From assembly GCA_910578815.1 (NCBI GenBank), contig CAJTSE010000023.1, positions 2,122 through 61,910 of the forward strand: a DNA stretch of 59,789 nt, written 5' to 3'. The DNA comes from an uncultured Acetatifactor sp. Lineage in GTDB: Bacteria; Bacillota; Clostridia; Lachnospirales; Lachnospiraceae. The notes beneath the pieces are model-generated. The model was not told where the DNA came from and ran no database searches. It saw only the letters and a list, made by a program, of their open reading frames with translations. How positions within the stretch are numbered: the first letter of the stretch is position 1; each line of letters opens with the position of its first letter. Positions 26,917 to 35,458 of the stretch are shown in pieces. The position numbers were made by a program, and so were the translations under genes.

Positions 26917-27813
26917 TCAGTCCGCATAATGAACATGCTTCCTGCTTACCAGCAGATTGATGCAGGTGATGGTAAGAACGATGGCAAACAGGAGGATGGC
27001 GGCGGCGGAAGCGTAAGAAGGATAGCCGCCGCTGTCACCGTACAGCATATCGTATACATATCCGACAATGGTGTTCATTTCCGCCGCATTTAAATTGGTG
27101 CCAAACAAGGCCACCGCATCGCTGTAAGCCTTGAAGGCGCCGATAAAGCCGGTGATCACTAGGTAAAAAATCATAGGAGAGATCATGGGAATGGTGATCT
27201 TGCGGAAGATCCGGAAGCTGCTGGTACCGTCCACCTTTGCTGCGTTGTAGTACACCTGGTTTACGCTGGCCAGAGCACTTGTGAGAATCAGGATTTTAAA
27301 GGGCAGAACCACCCACACCGTGTAAAAACACAGTACAAACATCTTTGCCCAATAGGGGCCGTCAATAAAGTCCACGGAGCTGCCGCCGAATAGATTGATT
27401 AACAGATTTACCAGACCGTCGGAATAGGCGGTTTTCTTAAATAGAATCATAAATACCAGGCCTACTGCCAAGGTGTTTGTCACATAAGGCAGAAAATACA
27501 CGGTCTGAAACAGATTCCGCAGAGGCTTGATGGAGCTTAACCCCATGGAGATCAGCAGTGCCAGAAGGGTGGAAACGGGCACGGTAATGATCACCAGGAT
27601 AAAGGTATTCTTTACGGCCTGCAGAAAGTATGGGTCGTGCAGGACGTAGGAATAATTATAGCCGCCAGTACCAAGATAGGTCTGGGAGGCGGAATTGTAT
27701 CCCTCTTCAAAGGAGTATACGAACACGTCTACCAGGGGGTAGATCATGAACACACCCAAGAATAAAATGGCCGGGATCAGGTACAGCCAGCCTTTAAAAT
27801 TTTGTTTTTCCAT
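26917..27813 (-). CDS. ABC sugar permease, MalF/UgpA-like
   Basis: A 298-residue membrane protein with six predicted helices. The EAA loop is YYNAAKVDGTSSFRIFRKITIPMISP near residue 200-225. It would pair with the permease at 25921 in a CUT1-type importer. The start codon at 27813 is preceded by GAGGGGAAAT and lies exactly one base from copy 1 of a 104-base duplicated leader. A 120-base gap with short inverted repeats (e.g. AGACTC/GAGTCT near 26840-26862) separates it from the second permease. Confidence 0.9.
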   Translation of the reverse strand: MEKQNFKGWLYLIPAILFLGVFMIYPLVDVFVYSFEEGYNSASQTYLGTGGYNYSYVLHDPYFLQAVKNTFILVIITVPVSTLLALLISMGLSSIKPLRNLFQTVYFLPYVTNTLAVGLVFMILFKKTAYSDGLVNLLINLFGGSSVDFIDGPYWAKMFVLCFYTVWVVLPFKILILTSALASVNQVYYNAAKVDGTSSFRIFRKITIPMISPMIFYLVITGFIGAFKAYSDAVALFGTNLNAAEMNTIVGYVYDMLYGDSGGYPSYASAAAILLFAIVLTITCINLLVSRKHVHYAD

Positions 27814-27814
27814 A

Positions 27815-27918
27815 TTTCCCCTCATTCCGCCGCGCAAGCGGCATCTAAATCTGTGGGAACTTTGGGACGCGCAGCGTCACAAATTCCGAGATTGAAAATG
27901 ATAATTTTCAATCTTTTC
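27815..27918 (-). repeat. Duplicated 104-bp leader, copy 1 (before MalF-like gene)
   Basis: This 104-base segment recurs at 29834-29937 with only three differences. On the minus strand, in order of transcription, it holds three hairpins: GATTGAAAAT/ATTTTCAATC, GACGC-TGC-GCGTC, and GCCGC-TTGC-GCGGC. It ends in a GAGGGGAAA ribosome binding site one base before the start codon. The 5' edge coincides with the stop codon of the ATPase gene. Likely a structured 5' leader; function unknown. Confidence 0.85.
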
Positions 27919-29017
27919 ACCTTTCCAAGTAAATGCGTTCTTCCGTGGTCTTGTTGAACAGATATACCTTGGCGGGCTTTAATGCAAAGCGGATGGTATC
28001 AGAAGCCGGGTCAACATTGCTTTCTGCCGGGATAATGGAGCGGATGGTTTCGCTTTGGCAGCAGGGATGACCGGAGACGATGCTGACGTCTCTGCCCATG
28101 ACCTCCAGGCGGCTCATTTGAAGGTGCAGGGGGCCGTCTTCTCGGAGGACAAAGCCTTCGGGGCGAATACCTGCATGAACCTCCTGATCGGGGATGCCCT
28201 CTGCCTTTAAGACCACATCCTCACCGATGTATAGCATACCGTCCTTAACCCGGCCGTCAAAGACATTAATAGGGGGCGTTCCCAGAAACTTGGCCACGAA
28301 CAGATTCACCGGATTGTCATAGACTTCCTGGGGTTTGCCGATTTGTTGTACATAGCCGTCTTTCATGACTACAATCAGGTCAGAGATGCTCATGGCTTCA
28401 TCCTGATCATGAGTAACGAAAATGGTGGTAATTTTTGTTTCCTTCTGAATGCGCCTGATCTCTTCTCTGGTCTGCAGCCGAAGTCGGGCATCCAGGTTGG
28501 AAAGGGGCTCGTCCAGTAAAAGTACCCTTGGCATCTTTACCAGGGCCCTGGCAATGGCCACCCGCTGCTGCTGGCCGCCGGAAAGTTCACTGGGCCTGCG
28601 CTCCATGAGGCCGTCAATCTGTACCAGCTTAGCCGCAGCATAAACCTTACCGTCTATTTCTTCTTTAGAGAGCTTGGCGTCGCCTTTTAAATTTTCCAGA
28701 GGAAACTGAATGTTTTTGCGGACAGTCAGGTGAGGATAGAGGGCATAGTTTTGAAATACCAGCCCTACCCCTCTATTTTCCGGCGGCAGACCGGTTACGT
28801 CATCGTCTCCGAAAAAGATTTTCCCTTCCGTAGGCTTAAGCAGGCCGCAGATCAAGTTTAAAGTGGTACTTTTTCCACAGCCGGAAGGCCCTAAAAGCCC
28901 GACCAGCTTACCGTCGGGAATCTCAAAGCAGAAATCCCCCACGGCAGTAACCTCGCCGTGTTCCTTTTTGTTTCGGCTGGGAAACTTTTTTGTCAGATGA
29001 TCCAAAACGATTTTCAT
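27917..29017 (-). CDS. ABC sugar transporter ATPase, MsmK/UgpC-like
   Basis: A 366-residue ATPase. Walker A is GLLGPSGCGKSTTLN near residue 40-52, Q-loop VFQNYALYPHLTV, signature LSGGQQQRVAIARAL, Walker B VLLLDEPLSNLDA, and H-loop VTHDQDEAM. The C-terminal part is the TOBE/OB regulatory domain of CUT1 ATPases (ATHIRPEGF-like HAGIRPEGF). Start at 29017 follows GGGAGGAC. It ends exactly where leader copy 1 begins and starts 27 bases after the FRG gene, so it is part of the same operon. Confidence 0.92.
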   Translation of the reverse strand: MKIVLDHLTKKFPSRNKKEHGEVTAVGDFCFEIPDGKLVGLLGPSGCGKSTTLNLICGLLKPTEGKIFFGDDDVTGLPPENRGVGLVFQNYALYPHLTVRKNIQFPLENLKGDAKLSKEEIDGKVYAAAKLVQIDGLMERRPSELSGGQQQRVAIARALVKMPRVLLLDEPLSNLDARLRLQTREEIRRIQKETKITTIFVTHDQDEAMSISDLIVVMKDGYVQQIGKPQEVYDNPVNLFVAKFLGTPPINVFDGRVKDGMLYIGEDVVLKAEGIPDQEVHAGIRPEGFVLREDGPLHLQMSRLEVMGRDVSIVSGHPCCQSETIRSIIPAESNVDPASDTIRFALKPAKVYLFNKTTEERIYLER

Positions 29018-29043
29018 GGCGTCCTCCCACAATAATATTTATA

Positions 29044-29832
29044 CTAGATTCCGTACTGATCCCGCAGGTCGCTGGAGATATGCTCCAGATCCGGATACAC
29101 AAAGCTTTCCGTGATACCGAAGGCCCGGAGGCTTTTGATAAAATATTCTTTCCTGCTGCCGGGAATGATGATCTTGTAGAGCATGTTGTCCTGGCAGATG
29201 TCCTCCAGATGCCGCAGGGAATTGTGTACCGTGAAGTTGGCATGCTGGGAATACATTCGCAGATTGTTCTCCGTGGAGCTGCAGGCAAGGATCCTGTCTA
29301 CCAGCTCCGGGTTATGGTGATTATGCTTGAAGGCGGGCAGCAGCATCTCCTGAGTGGTATCCGCGTCAATGGGGTAAATACAGCGTCCGAAGCCTTCCCG
29401 CTCATTTAACAGATCGGGAGCCAGCACCCAGACGCAGGCGTCCAGGCTTTCCGTGGCGCGGTAGGTCTCCGTGGCAAAAAAGGCGGCAATCAAAGGGGAT
29501 TCGCTCCAATCCAGCATTCTGGTGGGCAGGCCGTAATGCTGCATCAGGGAGACCCAGGCGGCGTAATTATGCTTGGCCGGCGGGTTCTCCGTGATCTGCC
29601 TTGCGCGGATATAAAAGTCATTGGTGATGTACCGCTCCACATTCAGACGCCGTTTGCTCCGTTGGATAGAGGGAATCAGGGTTCCTGCCGCATCCTCCTG
29701 GCCCCGGTACCAGAGTCTGCTTCCGTGTTTATCATATAAGCCGTTCATGAACTGCAGAAGCTCGTCCATGGTGCGGATTTCTTGAGTCAGCATTATTATC
29801 ACGCTTTCCGGCAGTGCCGACTTTGCCGACAC
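29044..29832 (-). CDS. FRG-domain protein
   Basis: A 262-residue cytoplasmic protein with the FRG domain: SRLWYRGQED and LIPSIQRSKR near the start, then YAAWVSLMQHYGLPTRMLDWSESPL and IAAFFAT. The FRG domain has no firmly known activity and is seen in phage, toxin-like and defence proteins. It is unusual as the first gene of a sugar ABC operon. The GTG at 29832 is chosen over ATG codons at 29844 or 29793 because GAGAGGAAAC precedes it and because it sits at the same distance from leader copy 2 as the MalF-like start from copy 1. Confidence 0.75.
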   Translation of the reverse strand: MSAKSALPESVIIMLTQEIRTMDELLQFMNGLYDKHGSRLWYRGQEDAAGTLIPSIQRSKRRLNVERYITNDFYIRARQITENPPAKHNYAAWVSLMQHYGLPTRMLDWSESPLIAAFFATETYRATESLDACVWVLAPDLLNEREGFGRCIYPIDADTTQEMLLPAFKHNHHNPELVDRILACSSTENNLRMYSQHANFTVHNSLRHLEDICQDNMLYKIIIPGSRKEYFIKSLRAFGITESFVYPDLEHISSDLRDQYGI

Positions 29833-29833
29833 G

Positions 29834-29937
29834 TTTCCTCTCATTCCGCCGCGCAAGCGGCATCTAAATCTGTGGGAACTTTGGGACGCGCAGCGTCACA
29901 AATTCCGAGATTAAAAATGACAATTTTCAATCTTTTC
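29834..29937 (-). repeat. Duplicated 104-bp leader, copy 2 (before FRG gene)
   Basis: Copy of the 27815-27918 segment with three differences (one near the ribosome binding site, one in the first stem, one in its loop). The stem change is a G-C to G-U shift in the minus-strand RNA, so pairing is kept. Here the copy is extended upstream by a further hairpin: CTTCCCGA/TCGGGAAG (29937-29988) with an inner ACGGC/GCCGT stem. Confidence 0.85.
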
Positions 29938-30009
29938 TTCCCGACGGCTATGCGCCGTGCTGCCTGCATACAGATTGTTTTCGGGAAGATGGTTTTCTCT
30001 GTCAAGGTG

Positions 30010-30039
30010 ATTATAGCACAAAAGGTACACAGCAAACAA
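30010..30039 (-). promoter_or_regulatory. Promoter of the FRG/ABC operon
   Basis: On the minus strand TTGTTT (30034-30039), 18-base spacer, TATAAT (30010-30015). It would give a leader of about 170 bases containing four hairpins before the FRG gene. Confidence 0.55.
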
Positions 30040-30094
30040 TGAAAATTTCGAGGGACATCCCACAGCCGTAAAAATACATTCTATAGCATTTTTC

Positions 30095-30123
30095 TTGTTT
30101 TGAGAAAAGGGAAATAGTAAAAT
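30095..30123 (+). promoter_or_regulatory. Promoter of the LytTR regulator gene
   Basis: TTGTTT (30095-30100), 17-base spacer, TAAAAT (30118-30123), about 25 bases before the start at 30149. Divergent from the FRG operon promoter. Confidence 0.4.
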
Positions 30124-30148
30124 AATATTTTTCGGGAGGTGATCTTAA

Positions 30149-30859
30149 GTGATTCATATTGCAATCTGTGATGACGAGAAGGAAATGTCCGACCGGACGG
30201 CAAAGCTGGTATCTGATTTTTTTCGCAGGAAGAATCTACAAATGGCATTGCTGCAGTTTTCCGGTGGGGAGGAGTTGTTAAGATATGACAAGCCGATAGA
30301 CATTTTATTTCTGGACATTCAAATGAGAGGCCTAGACGGGATGGAGACCGCAAGGAAGCTGCGGGAGCGGGGATTTAAGGGCTTTTTGATTTTTATAACG
30401 GTTTTGAAGGAAATGGTTTTTCAGTCCTTTGAGGTACAGGCTTATGACTATCTGGTAAAACCGCTGGGGGAAGCATATTTTGAAAGAACCATGGAGCGTC
30501 TGTATTCATCCATGCAAAATGCCTATGAGGCAAATCTGCTTGTGCGGAAGGGAAGTGAAAGCAGGATGATTCCCTTTGACGAAATTATTTTTTGTGAGAT
30601 TATTGACAGAAAGATCTACCTGCATCTGGTTTCGTCGGAGGTGGCTGACTTTTATGAACGGATTGAAAACCTGGAAAACAGGCTGGACGGCAGGTTTTAC
30701 AGGTGCCATAGGAGTTTTCTGATAAATCTGCAGCATCTGAAGGGCTATAAGGACGGCAGGGCATATATGACCGGCGGGACGGAAATCCCCGTATCCAGAC
30801 TGCGGGCAAAAGAGTTTTCCGGCGTGATCTTACAATACATGAAAGAATGGAGGCCGTAA
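30149..30859 (+). CDS. LytTR-family response regulator (AgrA/ComE-like)
   Basis: A 236-residue response regulator. The receiver domain has the acidic pair in ICDDEKE, the phospho-acceptor Asp56 in LFLDIQM and the conserved Lys104 in YLVKP. The C-terminal LytTR DNA-binding domain (about residues 130-235) includes RMIPFDEIIFCEI and YRCHRSFLINLQHLKG. Such regulators respond to peptide-sensing kinases. Start is GTG behind GGGAGGTGA. The histidine kinase gene follows after one base, so they are co-translated. No AgrB/AgrD-like genes are next to it. Confidence 0.9.
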   Translation: MIHIAICDDEKEMSDRTAKLVSDFFRRKNLQMALLQFSGGEELLRYDKPIDILFLDIQMRGLDGMETARKLRERGFKGFLIFITVLKEMVFQSFEVQAYDYLVKPLGEAYFERTMERLYSSMQNAYEANLLVRKGSESRMIPFDEIIFCEIIDRKIYLHLVSSEVADFYERIENLENRLDGRFYRCHRSFLINLQHLKGYKDGRAYMTGGTEIPVSRLRAKEFSGVILQYMKEWRP

Positions 30860-30860
30860 G

Positions 30861-32285
30861 TTGATTACCCTCTTTGATTTTTTTAACTGCTATGTGATGG
30901 GCGGCGCGCAGGCGCTTACCGGTTTTTATTTTTTTAACAGGCTCTTAAAGCAGAGGATAAAGGCCCGGTATTATGTTCTGTTCGGGCTGCTTTGGCTTTT
31001 GATGATGATCGTGATTCCGGGCGGCAGGATTGCGGAGCTGCTGTCCTTTATTCTGCTGTTGACGGTAAGCGGAGTTTATATTTCCGCGAGCCGGCATTGC
31101 TTTTTCTATAGAGAGACGGGCGTCAGAGTGCAAAGCCGGACAGAGGATGGCCTGGACGGCTGGCGGATGCCGTCTGGCTGCTCAGCAGGCCGGAAACGGC
31201 AGGCTTATTTGGCGGTGTTTTTATATGCGGCGCTGACGGAAGAGATCATGCAGCTCTGCTACGGAGTCGTAAATTCTCTGCTGAGTATTTTGTATCCTCT
31301 GATGTCCGCCTTTGACCAAAAGGCGGTGGGTATTTGCTTTATGATATTGGGAAATATGGCGCTGGTGCCGGCGGTATTTTGTTACCGTGCGGCCTGTCGT
31401 TATTTTTCCTGGTATGAGACTGTGGAAAAGCAATATGCGTGTCTGGTTCTTATTCCGATCCTGATGATATTTTTCATCGAAGAATATGTCAGCTCCGTGA
31501 TGTATGATTTGGATTTATCTGTGGGAGGAATCAGTGTGAGCGCGTACCGCTGGCCGCTGCTTGTCATCCGACTGTTCGGGCTGGCCAGTCTGTTCTGCCT
31601 TATGTCAGCCTATAAGAATCTTTTGGAAAATTTCCGCCTGAGCAGGGAAGTATCGCTGTTGGAGCAGGAAGAGCAATTTTTGTGTCAATATGTAGAGGAA
31701 GCAAAGGCGCGCTATGATGAAACCAGGTCCTTTCGCCATGATATAAAAAATCATATTACGGTGTTAAAGGAGCTTCTGCTGAACGGTAAGAAAGAGCAGG
31801 CGGTCAGCTATCTCAAGGACATGGAAGAGATGGCGGAAGGCCTGTCCTTCCCCTGCAGCACAAACAATCCCGTAGTGGACATTCTCATGGGGAATAAGCT
31901 GGGAATTGCGGAGAGCCTGGGAATCCGGGTCAGCTGCCGGCTGACGCTTCCTTATCCCTGTCCGGTGCGGGATATTGACTTTTGTGTTATCCTGTCAAAC
32001 GCTCTGGACAACGGGATTCGAGCCTGCAGGGAAACGGATGAGGACGGGGACAGATACATCAGCGTGACAGGATGCATGCAAGGCGATCTGTTCTTAATAG
32101 AAATAGAAAACAGTTTTTCCGGGAGCGGCAGCTTTAAGGAGGGGACCGGTCTGACAAATATAAAGGCCACAGCGGAGAAATATCATGGCGCGGTCAGCAT
32201 AAAGACGGAAGGAAAAGTATTCCTTTTAAGTGTGTTGCTGATCATTCCACAGCAGCCGGAGAGCATCTCACTGCAAAACGGTTGA
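30861..32285 (+). CDS. GHKL sensor histidine kinase (AgrC-like)
   Basis: A 474-residue membrane kinase. About six membrane helices lie in residues 1-255, followed by a coiled-coil region. The phospho-acceptor His (near 293) is in SFRHDIKNHITVLKELL, and the GHKL ATPase has an N-box NALDNGIRAC and a G-box GTGLTNIKATAEKY. The start is TTG at 30861, with GGAGG 8 bases upstream inside the end of the regulator gene. Partner of the response regulator upstream. The membrane domain would sense a peptide or envelope signal; ligand unknown. Confidence 0.88.
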   Translation: MITLFDFFNCYVMGGAQALTGFYFFNRLLKQRIKARYYVLFGLLWLLMMIVIPGGRIAELLSFILLLTVSGVYISASRHCFFYRETGVRVQSRTEDGLDGWRMPSGCSAGRKRQAYLAVFLYAALTEEIMQLCYGVVNSLLSILYPLMSAFDQKAVGICFMILGNMALVPAVFCYRAACRYFSWYETVEKQYACLVLIPILMIFFIEEYVSSVMYDLDLSVGGISVSAYRWPLLVIRLFGLASLFCLMSAYKNLLENFRLSREVSLLEQEEQFLCQYVEEAKARYDETRSFRHDIKNHITVLKELLLNGKKEQAVSYLKDMEEMAEGLSFPCSTNNPVVDILMGNKLGIAESLGIRVSCRLTLPYPCPVRDIDFCVILSNALDNGIRACRETDEDGDRYISVTGCMQGDLFLIEIENSFSGSGSFKEGTGLTNIKATAEKYHGAVSIKTEGKVFLLSVLLIIPQQPESISLQNG

Positions 32286-32362
32286 TATGACGTTTCAGAC
32301 AGACGAAAATAGAGTTGGACGCATTGGATGCGAAAATATAAAAGAGGACAGGAGGCGGTAAT

Positions 32363-32914
32363 ATGTCAATGGAAATCAGCGGAGGGTATGGCCGCGCCGC
32401 GGTTGACTATGCGGAGCAGAGAAAAGCCGGCATAGGGCCGAAGGAGGCTGAAGAAGAAAAAGAAGAAGTGAAAGAGGCAAAGGAGGTCCAAAAAGCAGAA
32501 CAGTCTCAAAAGGCGGCAGAGGGGAGAAGGACATCCAGTCAGCTTTTCGATTTACAGGACGAGTATATCAGCAGTGAAAAATCGGAAAAAAGGCCTACCG
32601 GGCTGTACCGGCTGGGACAGGACGAAAATGGTAACCGGAAAATCTATTTTGAGGATCCAAACGGCAGGGAGCCCAAGACAGACGGAGAAAATCCGGAAAA
32701 GCCTGTAGAGGTATGTGTTGGCAATACGGACCGGGTTGACGGAGAAATCAGAAAGCTGAAGGAGAAAAGGCAGCAGCTGGAGCAGCAGATGCAGTCAGCT
32801 TCCGGTGATGAAAAGAAGGTCAGGGAGCTGGAGAGAAAAATGGCGCAGGTAGAGCAGGAGTTAAATCTGAAGGACAACGATACCTACAGGCGGCAGCATA
32901 CGGTATTTACTTAA
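32363..32914 (+). CDS. Hypothetical charged coiled-coil protein
   Basis: A 183-residue soluble protein without recognised domain. Residues 20-60 and 125-170 are rich in Glu, Lys and Gln with heptad-like hydrophobic spacing (EIRKLKEKRQQLEQQMQS; VRELERKMAQVEQELNL), predicting coiled coils. The middle has YRLGQDENGNRKIYFEDPNG, possibly a small beta structure. ACAGGAGGCGG precedes the ATG. It follows the kinase and could be co-transcribed, but a role is not evident. Confidence 0.65.
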   Translation: MSMEISGGYGRAAVDYAEQRKAGIGPKEAEEEKEEVKEAKEVQKAEQSQKAAEGRRTSSQLFDLQDEYISSEKSEKRPTGLYRLGQDENGNRKIYFEDPNGREPKTDGENPEKPVEVCVGNTDRVDGEIRKLKEKRQQLEQQMQSASGDEKKVRELERKMAQVEQELNLKDNDTYRRQHTVFT

Positions 32915-32937
32915 ACAAAGTACATAAGTGGTTATTG

Positions 32938-32978
32938 AGGACATCGGCGCTCGGTATGATACCGGGCGCCGATGTCCT
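32938..32978. terminator. Perfect 13-bp hairpin after the coiled-coil gene
   Basis: AGGACATCGGCGC (32938-32950) pairs with GCGCCGATGTCCT (32966-32978), with a second small stem CGGTA-TGA-TACCG in the loop. Few T follow, so it may be a weak terminator or an RNA-stability element. Confidence 0.6.
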
Positions 32979-33099
32979 TGCAAAATTAAATCTGCCGTGA
33001 ACTGCTGGCAGGGAGAAACAGGGCCTTGGGAAAGGCAGTATCGGAGCACGGGATGCGCATTAATATGATATAAACATACGTTTTAATAATATAATTTAT

Positions 33100-33156
33100 T
33101 AGCAACATATGCAAAAGTGATTGAATATAGGCAATAGACATATTATAATGTTGCTA
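33100..33156. repeat. Inverted repeat around the cassette A promoter
   Basis: TAGCAACAT at 33100-33108 and ATGTTGCTA at 33148-33156 are perfect inverted copies enclosing 39 bases that hold the -35 box and most of the -10 box of the promoter at 33121-33149. Confidence 0.75.
33121..33149 (+). promoter_or_regulatory. Promoter of cassette A
   Basis: TTGAAT (33121-33126), 17-base spacer, TATAAT (33144-33149), about 45 bases before the small secreted-protein gene at 33198. Confidence 0.55.
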
Positions 33157-33197
33157 AGCTGTATTCCTGCATGAAGGTATAGGGAAGGGGAAAAGGA

Positions 33198-33542
33198 ATG
33201 AAGAAATTGTTTATGGTTGTGGCAGCAGTTGCATTTTTACTGGGAGGGTCCATGGCGGTCCGGGCCTATGAGGGTACTTATGAGGGAATACAGTTTTATT
33301 GCACCATAACTGGTAAAAAAAGTGTTATGGCATTTACTGCTGTTGGTTCTACCAGTACTACAGTAATTATTCGCTCTACTGCATATGATAAAGAGGGCAA
33401 AGCGATTGGGAGTGGAGGAAATGCCGGAGGTGGCTACGCATCCACAAATTACAATGTAAGTGGTGAAATTGAGTATGCGCTTCAGGAGCATGAAGTACCA
33501 TCATACGGTGAACTTTTAAAGATTGTGGAGTACGCTTACTGA
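33198..33542 (+). CDS. Small secreted protein, cassette A
   Basis: A 114-residue protein with a clear Sec signal peptide (KKLFMVVAAVAFLLGGSMAVRA, cleavage near residue 24). The mature part of about 90 residues is rich in Thr, Ser, Gly and Tyr with alternating strands, suggesting a beta-sandwich; it has one Cys. No family is recognised. GGAAGGGGAAAAGGA precedes the ATG. It opens a cluster of two lipoproteins and an ABC-2 exporter; the cassette at 54240 begins with a similar small secreted protein. Possibly the exported or sensed product of the cluster. Confidence 0.7.
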   Translation: MKKLFMVVAAVAFLLGGSMAVRAYEGTYEGIQFYCTITGKKSVMAFTAVGSTSTTVIIRSTAYDKEGKAIGSGGNAGGGYASTNYNVSGEIEYALQEHEVPSYGELLKIVEYAY

Positions 33543-33666
33543 GAGGTATATGATTTAATGGATTTAGTTGCATAATAAATGTAATTTAGAGCGCACGTAA
33601 ACGGGATTCATACAGGAATACAGCAGCTTTGTGCCATAAGAAAAGGTTTAGAAAAGGTATGAAAAA

Positions 33667-35379
33667 ATGAAGAGTAACAAAAGGGTGCTTGCATTTCTTT
33701 TAATTGCTGCAATGCTGTCTTTGGTATCCTGCGGGAAAGCAGACACGAATCAAGCTCAAGCCGACAGAGGCGGGAAAACCACAGGAGAGGGTATACAGGC
33801 AGCGGCAGGTGAAGAAGCATCGGGAAATCCCATCGTTTTAAAGGGAGAGTATCCCAATCTGAATTATCAGAAAATCGAGCGGTCCTGGAAAAAGGATTAT
33901 ACTGAGGATGAGTGGAAAAACGGGAAATGTCTGAACATGTATGTCATGATTCCCGACATGGAAAGACAGGAAATTCCGGTAATAGAGGATGAGCTGAATC
34001 ATCGGCTGTATCAGGCAGGGTATGATTTTTATATTCAATTTTATGGTCCTACCTTTGATGAAATGTTTGGCGAAGACTGGTTTGGAAAAGGCAGAACAGA
34101 GGGAGGGCAGAGTTCAGACGAGCTTGTCAGGCAGAAATACAGCGAGGAAACATTGATTGATATATGGATCACAGAGGATTATGATTTGGCAGTACAAAAT
34201 GGGGAGATATTGGAGCTTACGGATTTTCTGCAAGGAGAAGAAGGAAAGAATATATATGATCATTTTGATGCCTGCGTATGGGAGCAGCTTGCGGATGAAG
34301 AGGGGAAAATTTACGGGATTCCCATGAATCCCATTGCAGCGAACAGATGCGTTTATTTATATACGCCTCAGCTGACAGAGCAGCTTTCCATTGACATGTC
34401 AGTTTTTTCCGGCGATCCGGCGGAGCTGGAGGATTTGTTTCCGTCCCTGCTTGAGAAAGGGGTGCTTCCGATAGAAGTAGAGCGGATGGAGGATACGCTG
34501 ATGCTTTCCATGCTGGGGCTGGAAAATTACGGGGGTATCATAGCGGTCCGGCATGACGGCAATGAATGGGAAGCGGTGGATCTTTGGGAGCAGGAGAATG
34601 CAATGACCTTTTATGAGCAGCTTGGGGAATGGCGGGAACAGGGATTTCTGGACTATTACCCTTACTTGCTGAAACAGCTGAGGGAAGAAGGTAATGAGGA
34701 TATTAAAGATGAGACCGGCAGCGGTCGGTATCCTTATATTTTGCTTCGGCTTGAAGACAGGAATACAAATACAAGGAATTGTTGTCTGAACCTTGCCGCA
34801 GAAGGGAATGGGACTGCGGATACGGCGACAAAATGTTGTGTTCCGGAGCAGTCGGTTTACGTTTCGGTAAAGGGAAATCGCCTGGATGGGGCAGCCGTGA
34901 TTCATGCACAGACGGTATATCCGGAAGAGTGTATGCAGTTTCTGCAGATTCTCTTTTTGGACCCGGAGATCCGGCTGTTGTTGTACAAGGGGATTGAAAA
35001 TGAACATTACGTTTGGAAGGATGACGTACTCATGAGCGGCAACGCTTATGGGTTTCCTATAGGCCTTGGCTTTACGGACGATCTGCGCTTCTGGCCCGTT
35101 GGCGGCTGGGGAGACAGGTATGCGGAGGAAATTGCTGATATGAACAGGAATGTTTCTCTGGGGCTTGGCGTGACAATACCCTATGATCTTTCCGAGGATC
35201 CGGAGCTGTCCGAAAAGGAAGCAGCCTGCAGACAGATAATAGAAGAAAACCGCGCGGTGTTTATTGGCTATTACGGGAAGGATACGGCCAAGAGGCTGGA
35301 AGAGGTACATACACGGCTGGTGGAGGCAGGGTATCAGGAGCTGATCGCGGCGGTAAATGCAAAGCGCCCCGGTAAGTAA
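33667..35379 (+). CDS. Solute-binding-protein-like lipoprotein, cassette A
   Basis: A 570-residue lipoprotein. Lipobox MLSLVSC with Cys22. The mature sequence fits the extracellular solute-binding protein fold (LNMYVMIPDMERQEIPVIED; LIDIWITEDYDLAVQNGEIL; ADEEGKIYGIPMNP), and ends with a helical region typical of the C-lobe. No importer permease is adjacent, so the lipoprotein may not serve classical uptake. It lies between the small secreted protein and the propeller-like lipoprotein. Ribosome binding site is modest (AAAAGGT). Confidence 0.7.
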   Translation: MKSNKRVLAFLLIAAMLSLVSCGKADTNQAQADRGGKTTGEGIQAAAGEEASGNPIVLKGEYPNLNYQKIERSWKKDYTEDEWKNGKCLNMYVMIPDMERQEIPVIEDELNHRLYQAGYDFYIQFYGPTFDEMFGEDWFGKGRTEGGQSSDELVRQKYSEETLIDIWITEDYDLAVQNGEILELTDFLQGEEGKNIYDHFDACVWEQLADEEGKIYGIPMNPIAANRCVYLYTPQLTEQLSIDMSVFSGDPAELEDLFPSLLEKGVLPIEVERMEDTLMLSMLGLENYGGIIAVRHDGNEWEAVDLWEQENAMTFYEQLGEWREQGFLDYYPYLLKQLREEGNEDIKDETGSGRYPYILLRLEDRNTNTRNCCLNLAAEGNGTADTATKCCVPEQSVYVSVKGNRLDGAAVIHAQTVYPEECMQFLQILFLDPEIRLLLYKGIENEHYVWKDDVLMSGNAYGFPIGLGFTDDLRFWPVGGWGDRYAEEIADMNRNVSLGLGVTIPYDLSEDPELSEKEAACRQIIEENRAVFIGYYGKDTAKRLEEVHTRLVEAGYQELIAAVNAKRPGK

Positions 35380-35458
35380 TGTTTACTCGCGGAAATAAAT
35401 GCAGAAGCCGTTACGGCCTGGCGGGAAAGAGGGCAGGAGAAAGGCAGAGGGGAAAGAT

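Noticed and set aside
30149..32285. Complete agr quorum-sensing locus
   Set aside because: No AgrB-like membrane peptidase or AgrD-like short peptide ORF was found next to the pair.
33198..33542. Lactococcin-972-type bacteriocin for the small secreted proteins
   Set aside because: The context (small secreted protein next to large ABC permease) is reminiscent, but the characteristic residue pattern of that family was not seen in either protein.
34399..35310. 303-residue open frame antisense to the binding-protein-like lipoprotein
   Set aside because: Shadow of a clear lipoprotein gene; no start signals or motifs.
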